DNA from: Boswellia sacra
Taxonomy: Eukaryota > Streptophyta > Magnoliopsida > Sapindales > Burseraceae
DNA: 64,000 nucleotides
NCBI GenBank assembly: GCA_013180625.2
Contig: SNVD02011423.1
Coordinates: 186,001-250,000, forward strand
Direction of reading: 5' to 3'
The notes beneath the pieces were generated by a model. The model had not been told where the DNA came from. It did not search any database and worked only from the letters and a program-made list of their open reading frames with translations. Shown piece after piece: positions 36,572-47,115 of this stretch. The position numbers were made by a program, and so were the translations under genes. Within the stretch, counting starts at the first letter, position 1, and each line of letters starts with the position of its first letter.

Positions 36572-38536
36572 AGCCAGAACTTAACTTTGGGACTGGGATA
36601 GTCATTATCTTGCTTTACAGAGTAGAATGCTGCTCCTTGGTATTATTCAGGTATTTTAAAGAACTTAAGAGCCTGATTCTTCTTGGTTTGATACTGAGTT
36701 GCTTAGTAGTGAAACTATGATCATTGAAGCATCAAAGTTCGGTGAAAGAATTTAAAAGGTTGCTGCCGGATTATTTTGATGAAGATGTTGATAGCTGGAG
36801 GAAAAAAAGGCTACTGTTTTGCTGCAATTTGAAGGTTGATGTTTGCCGGGACTAATTCTTGACTTCATGATGGACTGCTGGAGAACATTTTAATTTTTGT
36901 CAACATCTATTGTCACTTGTAAATTGAAACTTGCCTGGTATAGATTGGTCACATTTAGCAATTGTGCTTTAGAAGTCTTTGGAATGGTTAAAAACTTGTG
37001 GACTGCTAAGTGGCATCCGGGCTTCAATTAGTAACAGTTTATTTACTGAATCGTGTATCCAAATAAATCATTAAAAAGATTTTTTATTGTAATACCCTTT
37101 AGTTGGACCTACATATTGCTGAATGCGAGCGATGAAGCAGACGGACTATTTTGTTCACTTTTCTGCTACATTGACATGGTTAATCAAAAGCTTATATTTA
37201 ACTTTGAGGATCATATTTGCACCAATTTTGTCAATTTTTAACGTCTGCAATCCAAACATATCCTCATCCAGGTAGAACTAACCCAAAAGAAAAAAAAAAA
37301 AAAAAAAAAAACCAAAGAGTGTCCAATGCTTGTAAATCCATTTGTCAAGTTTTATATTAACAATATGACCTGAGATTTAGTTGAGTCATTGCAAACACTT
37401 TTTAGTTATTTTTGTACGAAGTTGTATTGTTTCTATAAACTTTATATATAAACTTATATATTATTACTTATCACTATTTTCATTAAATAAGTTAATTTTA
37501 TATATTTATTATCTCAAGCATCTTAAGTTTGTATATCTTTTGTATTTATTCTATCAGTATTTTTTTAAATACAAAACAACATGTCACATGACGCATTATA
37601 AATAGATGCTGTGTACTAGTAGCATGCACCTTACCACAGGAGATCGTGGGATTTTCTTTTTTGTTTTTTAAATCAAAACCCTATTGCACTTTGTCAAGCG
37701 TAAACCCGAATGAATCTGACTCTCTCTACCGGCCTACTGCCACTCTACCTCCGCCCACCCTGCACGCCGCCCTGTGTTGTCAATCTGCAGTCCAACCGGC
37801 CGCCTGGATTCCATTTAACAGCCAGTAAGGTATGTTTTGGCTTTTTTTTTTAATAAATATTTTCTTGCCGTTTAAAATAGTATTTACTTCATATCATACC
37901 TGAATAATATTCTATAATGCTGCATCGAACAGAATAGTTGGATTTCAAGCCTCAAATTAGAGAGAGATAAGGAATATATACAGTTCCTTAGAATAAAGCA
38001 ATTTTGGTTTATTTTAGAATATATATTATACAGTACTTAATTTCTTTATCAATTTTTTTTTTCTAATTTTTATGTATAAAGCAAAGTGTAATTAAAAATT
38101 TAAGCTAGACATGTATGGCATTATCATTTTGAAATATTTAGTGAGAATGAAATTTTACTTTTATGCTAAAGCTTGCTGGTTCATATTTCCATAGGTATCG
38201 CCGTTATCAGTTCGGGGTCCCCCACCTGTTCCCGAAGTTAGTAAACTGGGGGTGAAATCATTGATGGGATTGAATCCCCATTTAGGGATGAGGACGGGGA
38301 TGGTGATCGCCAGCCCACCTCTCTCTGATTTCCATCACTACTTCTCTTCGTTCCCCTTTAAAATAATAATAATAATAAATCGACAGGAATTCATCAACAA
38401 ATTGTCCTTCCATATAGTTCATCTTGGCACGAACGTTATTGATAGATTTCTAGCTAATTCCTATTCCTTTTGATCTTGATTAGTTCCGGCTATTTGGGAG
38501 TTCTCTTACAGTCTCAGGAAGCTGAGAGATATACAC
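36572..38536. other. Intergenic with one copy of a duplicated segment
   Basis: Contains duplicated copy A (36604-37275) beginning 33 bp after the preceding stop codon, then an A homopolymer (37288-37311). 37320-38530 is AT-rich and shows no gene; a 60-codon frame at 37646 has random-looking content. Confidence 0.6.
36604..37275 (+). repeat. Duplicated non-coding segment, copy A
   Basis: About 670 bp, from ATTATCTTGCTTTACAGAG to a point just past TTTTTAACGTCTGCA, aligns in the same orientation along its whole length with 40804-41475, exactly 4,200 bp downstream. Roughly four in five bases agree by eye, with small indels. It includes the likely 3' UTR of the preceding gene and is followed by a poly(A) run at 37288-37311. 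Confidence 0.85.
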
Positions 38537-40223
38537 ATGGGATTTGGAGCCCTAAGAAGCATCATTCAACCCCTATCAAGAACAGTAATATCACGTGCTG
38601 CAGCCACTCCCTCAGCAACTTCCTGTTTCTCCTCTTCTCTGTTCTTAAAACCTGAGTTACGGCTTGTTTCAGGGAGCAAATCTCCATGGTTGCCAATATC
38701 AAACCATTTCCACAGCTTAACAGACACGCGATATCCAAAACGAAGACCTGTTGACAAGCCTCGTCATAAAAGAGCCAGCTTGCGGCCCCCAGGTCGTTAT
38801 CTGTAGAATTAATTAGTTGTTTATTTTGTTAATTTAAAATTACTTGAGATTAGTTCATTAACAATATGGGTTTGTATGAGAATAATTTGCAGGCCCATAT
38901 GCTTGGGTACAGTATAGACCGGGGCAGCCGATCAGTCCCAACAATCCTAATGAAGGGAGTGTGAAGAGAAGGAACGAGAAAAAGCGCATGAGGCAGCGCC
39001 ATGCTTTTATTTTGGTGCGTTCTTCTCTTCAACTTGTACAATGATCTATAGCCCTCTCTGTTTAGTTTGCAATGAAAAATGGCAATAAATGATATGCTTG
39101 TTGCATAATATTAACAAGTTTGTCAATGAGTGATTGATTCTGGAAGCTAGATAGTGGATTTGAACCAAGTGGCTTATTATGTTGAGAGATTGCTCATAGG
39201 GGGAAATCTGTAGGTTTCTATTCGAAAGCTTAAGTAGATTAAGGTCTGATTAATAATTGATTGGTTTCTGAGTTGTATTGTTTTTATCATGACCTGGGTT
39301 ATACTTGTAAATATGTCTTTCTCTAACTTTGAATTTTTTTATTATTTTTTTTTCCACTTTCTTCTTCTTGGTTTTGGTAATTGATTTTTCTGTCCGATAA
39401 ACGTTTAAATTTATGTGTTGTCTAGCTGATTTTCAAGAATCTGGACTATGCATGTGGGATGCTCCGTAAGGAATTTAGTAATGATCTTTGATATCTATTT
39501 GGCTAATTGTTGTGAGTGATCTCTGCGTTCTGTGATTAAACGAGAATTGCTAAAAAATTATAGGCTTGAGCAACTATGGGGGATAATACCTAGACAGTAT
39601 GTTACATGAATCCTGCCAATCCTAAATTATACTGCAAGGATGCACCAGTTTTTAATACTTCTACTCAATTAGGACTATGGATGAGAAGTTTCAGTATGAT
39701 GGCATTATAGCATCCCTTGTTATCCTTTGTTTTCTTGACTGATATATCTTCTATAACTTAAGAATAGCATTTTAGCTAATTGTTAGAGTTTCTAGAACCA
39801 CTTTCTTTATGAGCATGCTTGCTATAAGGTTTCTTTTGTTGATTTTTAAGTGCTCCCTTTGGTTTGTTATGATATTTCTTGTGGATTAACTTTGTTGGTT
39901 AATTTTCGCCAATTCAGATAGTGCTAATATCAAACTTCATTAGGTCTATGTACAAAATCTTTTCTGGCCTACTTGGTCATGTCTCCTGAATAATGAGGTT
40001 GATGCTCTAGGGACAATGCTTTTGTTTAAAATGTCAACTGGGTTTTGAACATTTGCAGGCAGAGGCAAAGAAGAGGAAAGCTCAGTTGCAAGAGGCTAAA
40101 AGGAAGAAGAAGATTAAGATGATAGAGCGTAAGATGGCTGCAGTGGCAAGGGAAAGAGCATGGGCTGAAAGATTGACAGAGCTGCAGCGGCTTGAGGAAG
40201 AGAAGCAAAAATGCATGGCTTGA
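38537..40223 (+). CDS. Small basic protein, probably mitochondrial, function unknown
   Basis: Three exons, 38537-38792, 38893-39014 and 40059-40223, encode 180 aa (junctions G + GC and phase 0). The N-terminal 50 residues are rich in Arg, Ser and Ala with no acids (LRSIIQPLSRTVISRAAATP), as in a mitochondrial presequence. The mature part has a conserved-looking core (RRPVDKPRHKRASLRPPGPY, AWVQYRPGQPISPNNPNEGS) and a Lys/Arg/Glu-rich helix to the end (EAKKRKAQLQEAKRKKKIKM, ARERAWAERLTELQRLEEEK). The composition suggests RNA or ribosome association, but that is inference; I do not recognise a named family. Reading through the first intron would end after PPGRYL. Confidence 0.75.
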
Positions 40224-43200
40224 AAATTCCTCGTTCATCTTCATCTTCAGATTTAAGGCTGCATCTGAACTTTTGCATTTTATAAGGTATAATTGAATCC
40301 AGTTTCTGTAAACCCTCCATAGTTGGTTCCTATTTATTAGATGGCAGTGATCTTAATGAGATTTGGCTATCAACAAACTCGGGGCTGTTTCCCTTTATGC
40401 TTCTTTTAACAGTAGACTGGAACTTTTCTATTAGAGGATGCAGGATTACAAATATATATATATAGAAATACATTTTGTACCTTCATTGGGCAAGTTGTCT
40501 CAAATGTCCACCACAAGCCTGCAACCTGTGGCCTTTTTTGAATATTATTGTGTTTCAAACAGCTGCTCTGGCTGTTGGGTTTTGTTGACAAACAAATGTA
40601 AGGTGTTTCTAGTGATAAGTAGCTTGTTCACTGCATTTTATTCTGCGATGCTTTTTTTTGACTCCCGAGAAGCAGAATTACAATATTAGATAAAGGAAAT
40701 CCTTCATTTCATCTTGGAGATATGAACAGAATGGCATTTGATATATCCAAAATTGGTGGTTTCTCAACCTATCCAAAAATTGGCTTTGATATGAGGTTAC
40801 AATATTATCTTGCTTTACAGAGAGAATGCTGCACCTTGCTATTATTGAGGTATTTTAAAGAACTTAGGGATCTGAATCTGCTTGGTTTGCTTCTGAGCTG
40901 CTGAGTTTTGAAACTGTGGTCATGAATGCGTCAAAGTTTTGTGAATGATTTTAAAAGTTTGTTGCACCATTATTTTGGTGAAGGTGCTAAAAGCTGGAGG
41001 AGAAAAAGGGTAAATGCTCTGCTGCAATTTTTGAAGGCTTTTGTTTGCCAGGACTATTTTTGACTTCGTGATGGAATGCTGGACAACATTTAATATTTTT
41101 CGATATTTCTTCTCACTTGTAAATTGATACTTGTCTGGATAGATTGGTCATATTTGGCAATTGTGTTTTAGAAGTCTTTCGAACGATTAAAAGCATGTGG
41201 ACTGCTGAAGTAGCATCAAGGCTTGATGTAGTACTAATTTATTTACTGAACTGTGTTATCCAAATTAATCATTAAATTTTTTGTCGTAAATACCCTTTAC
41301 TTGGACTTTGCTGAATGCAAGGGATGAGGCTCCTTTGGACAGCGTTATATTCACTTTTCTGCTACATTGACATGGTTAATCAATAGCCTACATATTTCAC
41401 TTTGATAATCCTTGCTTGCACTAAATTTGTCGATTTTTAACGTCTGCACGCGAACCATCTCCTCTTCCGGGAACTTTTCAAGAATGAGGAGTCCATTTCC
41501 GTTTCTTTCAGACGTCCCGTTTGGTCCAAATTCTTAAAATGCTTCAAAAATCCTTTTTTCTTAGACAGGCATTAACTTTTCAAAAGTGAAAAATTATTCT
41601 CTGACAGGGTACTCCAATATTTTCCTTGCCCCGCATCCGCAGACTAATTTGTCCTGCTATAATGCACTCTTTTGGGAAAATGGAGCAACCAAACTTGATT
41701 GACGGAAGGCGTGCAGCCCTCCACTTTTTAGTCATCCTTGATATTATTCATCCTGGTGGTCACAGCCGCTGCGTTTGGGGCATTTAAGAAGAGTTGGCTA
41801 CCAAGACAAAAGCAGAAGTTTAGAGCCAAAGTTATCACACCAAAGTCAGCAATCAGCATCTTACAAATAGTTAGATTGGTTGGCGCCAGTTCTACAAAGG
41901 TGACATAAATTCGTCCCAACTGCCTGCCTTTCTAGGCGACATGCTTCCGTTTTTCTTTCCTTGGAAAGATGTTGTCAGAGTTCATTGAAGACGGGAAAAT
42001 CTGACCTGAAGCTAGTTATTTACTTCATCATAGATCACCTTACTATTCTATTGCAAATATCTCTTGGAAGCAAATTTTCTTTTAAAATTGTACTTTTAAT
42101 CCTTGGTTTCATTATTATTATTTTCATCGCCAATAATGTACCTTCTTCTTTGGCTGTATAATATGTCTGTTATGTTTGCCTTTTGACCTTACAACGGTGT
42201 GATATTTTAAACAAAACGAAATCGTCCTCTAATTCTGTTTAAATTTCTAAGGGTAGGTAGTACTTTGATAACATTCTTACTTCCAAGTTGAAGTTTAGAC
42301 AAGAAGACACTCAGATTAGGTTGATGAAAAATTCTCTTAAAATGATAGTTAGTCTTAACAGGTTCTGCAGCGTTTCATATAAACTAATCACATGATAGCT
42401 CGTCCTTTTCACCATTAAATAAATAAAATAACCCTTTCCGGGTTACATTCAAACAATACAAGGAGAATGTACATGCAATGTTATTTCAATACCTAATTTG
42501 ATTGCATAAGAGAAAGCTTGAAGATGCCTCTGACTGTCTCAACAAACATGTTGCATGTGGGGTGAGAGACAGCGAAAGATCAAATAAAAAGTACAAAGCA
42601 CTTGTTTGGTAACCAAACAAGTGGTCCAGGTAGTTCAAGTACTTTGTTTCCTTGTACAGGAATTTTCATGAAAACTGGATTTATTATATATGTTGATTAG
42701 TTAACTCTGCTTGCAAAGGTGAAAGATTGAAAGGTTCAACTGAAAGCTCAGCCATTCTCTATCAAAGATTATCCAATTGATGAAGTGAACCTCTTTGTCC
42801 TCACTTGTTTGGGTTTTTTTGTTGCAACAGAATCCATCTATTTTATTTTATGTTCACAAGATTCCTTTCAATATACTGAGGTTATCTCCCTTTACTAGAA
42901 TTAATTAGATATAACGCTCCAATAAATTTCTTGGATGCACAACACCAAACCTCACATGGTCTTGGTCCATAATGTGTTCAATACGATTATTTAAGCTGAT
43001 ATTTAGCGTAAAATGGATTGTGGTTGTTCGTCTCTTTGTTTTCTTGCTGTATTTAAATCGTATTAGGTGGCTTTGGTTGAGAAGGAGAAAATTATACGGT
43101 GTAGTTAGAAAACAAGAAAATTTTGAAGGGTCAATCACATATACGAAGTAAAAGAAACAATACTAATCTCCCCAAAAATGCATTCTGAAATTTCTGTTTC

Positions 43201-43933
43201 AGAGCAAAGGAAAGCTAAACCGGGCTATAAGTTGTATGCTTTCAGATTTCAGTTCTCTTTTTCATCCTATGATTTGTATCATGACAGTAGCAGGCACATT
43301 AATCTACATCAGGGAAATTATTAACCCAACTGGACCATACAGGATGCATGCTTTTAGTTGTGGTCCTTCATAGCTTCACATAATTTTAGTATAATGTAAT
43401 GGGTTTATACCAATATAGTTGACAATAAGGCGTAGGTAAATTTGACCACATCGCTTGGGAAAAAAGTCAAATCCTACTTAATCTTTTGGAACATTTCTAA
43501 TGGATTCTCTTACATTCTACCGAATATGACACGGAAGTCTATAATTATACGTTTTAATTACATATATTTATATCCAATCTCAACTTGACGCTAGTTGAGA
43601 CTAGAGAGGTCCACTTTCTACTTGGTACAAGTGGGTCTACCCTCAACCTTTTCTTTTCTCTGCTTTCAACAATAGCCATCACTCTTTCTTATCTCCATAC
43701 ACTTCCCCATCCCACAAGATATTAAAACATATGCTTCAATATTTCATAATTGCCTTAAGAAAAAAGAGAGGAAAAAATGCCTTAACTTTATCAGTACTGG
43801 TATAGGTAGAACAACCTACGGCTGTCTTGTGTTAATTTGTGGCATTTAAAGCCTTAAAGCAACTAAAAGCTTATTAACTGTTGATGCCCCATTATTTAAT
43901 AAACTTTACTTTCAACATCATTGGCAGCCTGAC
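40224..43933. other. Intergenic between the basic-protein gene and the RLP gene
   Basis: Holds the 3' UTR of the preceding gene, copy B of the duplicated segment (40804-41475), and then about 2.4 kb of AT-rich DNA with no supported gene. Several 60-80 codon frames here have no coding character. Confidence 0.55.
40804..41475 (+). repeat. Duplicated non-coding segment, copy B
   Basis: Partner of 36604-37275, same orientation, offset 4,200 bp. Neither copy has a frame shared with the other longer than background. The coding exons just before copy A are not duplicated before copy B. Confidence 0.85.
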
Positions 43934-43940
43934 TATATAA
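43934..43940 (+). promoter_or_regulatory. TATA box of the LRR receptor-like gene
   Basis: TATATAA in the context GACTATATAAACTATAAG, about 260 bp upstream of the start codon at 44200, implying transcription from about 43965. Confidence 0.5.
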
Positions 43941-44199
43941 ACTATAAGCTTTTATGATCAAAACAGTTCAAACGTGGGTGGTTCGTTCATTCAATTTCCC
44001 TCCTGAACTCCTATACACATATTCCACCTCTTGTTACCTCAAGTTTTTGCTGCTAGTTGTTAGTTTCATGAACTTCCCTTGCTTGTTCTGTTGTTCTTGC
44101 CTTTGCATTCACCATGGGATAAAGCTTCGTCCCAAGTAATGAAGCTGAATCTTTCAATTCCTGTATCTGATACTTTGATTTTAAAATTGTATCCTTTTC

Positions 44200-47115
44200 A
44201 TGCATCTCGAAATGGGTACTGATCATATGTGCCGCTTCCTTCTATTTTTCATCACCCTTGTGGCTTCCCTTGCTGTTGTTACTCTTGGACAAGACAAAGC
44301 AGATTCCTTTTGGCTTCTTCGAATCAAACAGGAACTAGTTGATCATGTAGGTGTTCTTGACAACTGGTCTCCGGGAGCTCATATATGCAGCTGGCATGGA
44401 ATTACATGCTCATATGATCAAGAACACGTTGTAGGCCTCAACCTTTCAGGCTCAGGACTATCAGGCTCCATCTCGAGTGAGTTCTTGCATCTCACTTCAC
44501 TTCAGATGCTAGATTTATCCTCAAATTTCCTCACTGGCTCAATTCCTTCTGAGCTTGGACAGCTTCAAAATCTCAGTACACTGCTTCTTTATTCAAACTC
44601 TCTCTCTGGCAAGATTCCTCCAGAGATAGGTCTTTTGAATAGGTTGCAAGTCCTCAGAATAGGAGATAATTCATTATGGGGTGAAATTCCAGCAAACATT
44701 GGAAACTTGACGGAGTTGAGAGTGTTAGGTCTTGCATTCTGTCAATTTAATGGAAGCATTCCTGTAGAGATTGGTAATTTGAAGCATTTGACATCTCTTG
44801 ACTTGCAAAGCAACAGACTTGCGGGCCGCATTCCAGAAGCAATTCATGCATGCAAAGGGCTTCAAAATTTTGCTGCATCAAACAACTTGCTGGAAGGAGG
44901 AATCCCTTCTTCAATGGGTTTGCTTAAATCTCTTCAAATTCTTAACTTGGCCAACAACAGCCTTTCTGGAGCAATCCCTACCGAGTTGAGTCATCTCTTG
45001 CATTTGAGGTACCTGAATTTGCTTGGGAACCGATTGAATGGAGAAATTCCTTCGGAGCTTAACCAGTTGATTGAGCTCCAGATGCTTGACTTGTCACAAA
45101 ACAACTTCTCAGGGAACATAAGCCTTCTCAATACTCAATTAAAGAATCTTGAAACTCTGGTTCTCTCCGAGAATGCTTTGACAGGTAGCATTCCAGTCAA
45201 CTTCTGTCTTAACAAGTCGAATTTGCAGCAGCTTATTCTAGCTCGAAACAAGCTCTCTGGAGAATTCCCTTTGGAGCTATTGAGCTGCTCATCAATCCGA
45301 CAATTAGACCTTTCAGGTAATAGTTTTGAAGGACAGATACCGCCTAGCCTGGCCGAGCTGGAGAACCTTACAGATCTTTCACTTAATAATAACAGCTTTA
45401 CAGGAAGTTTGCCTCCTGAAATTGGAAACGTGAGTAAATTGGAAAATCTTTACCTTTTTGGCAACAAGATCACAGGTAGAATTCCAAAGGAAATTGGCAA
45501 GTTACAGAGGTTGAGCATTATCTACCTCTACGACAACCAGATGTCAGGAACTATACCGAGAGAGTTAACAAACTGTTCCAGGTTAACTGCAATTGACTTC
45601 TTTGGAAATCCTTTTACAGGTGTCATTCCTGAGACAATTGGGAAGCTTAAAAATCTTGTGATTCTTCAACTGAGGCAGAATGACTTATCAGGTCCTATCC
45701 CGGCAAGCTTGGGCTACTGCAAGAGACTGCAGTTGCTGACCTTGGCTGATAACAAACTCTCAGGATCATTGCCACCCACGTTCAGATTCCTTTCAGAACT
45801 GAGGCTCATTACTCTCTACAACAACTCCTTGGAAGGTCCCCTTCCCGCACCTCTCTACCAGCTCAAAAACCTCAAAATAATAAATTTGTCGCACAACAGA
45901 TTTAGTGGCACCATCTTTCCTCTCACTGGTTCAAATTCTTTGAATGTTTTGGACTTGACAAATAACAGTTTCTCGGGTCCCATTCCTTCCGAACTGGCCA
46001 TGTCAAGAAACCTGAGCCGTCTGCGCCTTGCACACAATTATCTTACTGGTAACATTCCTTCTGAATTTGTCCAACTCACTCAGCTCAATTTTCTTGATTT
46101 GTCGTTTAACAATTTCACGGGAGAATTAGATGCTCAGCTCTCAAACTGTAAAAAACTTGGACATCTCCTACTTAACAACAATCAACTTACTGGCAAATTG
46201 CCTCCTTGGCTTGGGAGCTTCCAGGAAATTGGTGAGCTCGATCTTTCCTCCAATAACTTCCATGGAAAAATCCCAGCTGAGATTGGAAAATGTTCAAGAT
46301 TACTGAAGCTTTCTCTCCGCGGCAATAACCTCTCTGGCGAGATCCCACCAGAGGTCGGAGATCTCACTTCGCTAAATGTCCTTAATTTGCAAAGAAACAA
46401 CCTTTCAGGAAAAATCCCTTCAACAATCCAGCAGTGCAGGAAACTGTACGAACTAAGGCTTTCGGAGAATTTGTTAACAGGTTCAATACCTTTTGAGCTA
46501 GGAAAGCTGACTGAATTACAGGTGATCTTGGATTTAAGTAAAAATCTTCTCTACGGTCAGATTCCGTCTTCTCTTGGTGATCTTGTGAAGTTGGAGAGAT
46601 TAAACCTCTCTTCCAATCAACTCCAAGGAAAAGTGCCGCATTCACTAGGAAAGCTAACCAGCCTCCACGTGTTAAACCTGTCAAACAATCTTCTCCAAGG
46701 CCAACTCCCTTCAACCTTTTCGGGATTCCCACCTAGCTCTTTCTTGGGCAATGTAAAGCTCTGCGGCCCACCATTAGCATCCTGCCTGGAATCAGAGGGT
46801 CAGATGGGGAGAAAGTTGTCAAACTCTCAAGTTGTAGCTATTATCTTTGTCATCGTCTTTACTTCTACAGTGATATGCCTGGTTATGCTTTATATCATGC
46901 TTAGAATCTGGTTGAATCGGAGAAAAGTCTCCATTTCAAACTCGGAGAGTGGTGGGAGATCAGAAGAAGAGAAATGGGTGTGTGGAGATGAGAAAAGAAG
47001 GAATGGTGAGTATTGGAGAATGAAGTCCATGGCATTGGTTCCTTCACAAGATGAAAAATCTACAGCATGCTTTGTCCACTTCAAAATGGACAACAAAGCA
47101 TTGGATGATACCTAG
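44200..47115 (+). CDS. LRR receptor-like protein (RLP), GSO-like ectodomain, no kinase
   Basis: An intronless frame of 971 aa. A signal peptide (about residues 10-30, RFLLFFITLVASLAVVTLG) is followed by an LRR N-cap (LLRIKQELVDHVGVLDNWSP with the pair HICSWHGITC). Then come 32 plant-type LRRs (xLxxLxLxxNxLxGxIP), counted individually, and a C-cap (NVKLCGPPLASC). One TM (VVAIIFVIVFTSTVICLVML) leads to a cytosolic tail of about 70 residues rich in Arg, Glu and Ser. The ectodomain style is that of the LRR-XI receptor kinases GSO1/GSO2, but no kinase follows and none is found in the next kilobase. Such proteins need a partner kinase such as SOBIR1 or BAK1 to signal (family knowledge); ligand unknown. 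Another in-frame ATG at 44212 could be the start; both keep the signal peptide. Confidence 0.88.
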   Translation: MHLEMGTDHMCRFLLFFITLVASLAVVTLGQDKADSFWLLRIKQELVDHVGVLDNWSPGAHICSWHGITCSYDQEHVVGLNLSGSGLSGSISSEFLHLTSLQMLDLSSNFLTGSIPSELGQLQNLSTLLLYSNSLSGKIPPEIGLLNRLQVLRIGDNSLWGEIPANIGNLTELRVLGLAFCQFNGSIPVEIGNLKHLTSLDLQSNRLAGRIPEAIHACKGLQNFAASNNLLEGGIPSSMGLLKSLQILNLANNSLSGAIPTELSHLLHLRYLNLLGNRLNGEIPSELNQLIELQMLDLSQNNFSGNISLLNTQLKNLETLVLSENALTGSIPVNFCLNKSNLQQLILARNKLSGEFPLELLSCSSIRQLDLSGNSFEGQIPPSLAELENLTDLSLNNNSFTGSLPPEIGNVSKLENLYLFGNKITGRIPKEIGKLQRLSIIYLYDNQMSGTIPRELTNCSRLTAIDFFGNPFTGVIPETIGKLKNLVILQLRQNDLSGPIPASLGYCKRLQLLTLADNKLSGSLPPTFRFLSELRLITLYNNSLEGPLPAPLYQLKNLKIINLSHNRFSGTIFPLTGSNSLNVLDLTNNSFSGPIPSELAMSRNLSRLRLAHNYLTGNIPSEFVQLTQLNFLDLSFNNFTGELDAQLSNCKKLGHLLLNNNQLTGKLPPWLGSFQEIGELDLSSNNFHGKIPAEIGKCSRLLKLSLRGNNLSGEIPPEVGDLTSLNVLNLQRNNLSGKIPSTIQQCRKLYELRLSENLLTGSIPFELGKLTELQVILDLSKNLLYGQIPSSLGDLVKLERLNLSSNQLQGKVPHSLGKLTSLHVLNLSNNLLQGQLPSTFSGFPPSSFLGNVKLCGPPLASCLESEGQMGRKLSNSQVVAIIFVIVFTSTVICLVMLYIMLRIWLNRRKVSISNSESGGRSEEEKWVCGDEKRRNGEYWRMKSMALVPSQDEKSTACFVHFKMDNKALDDT

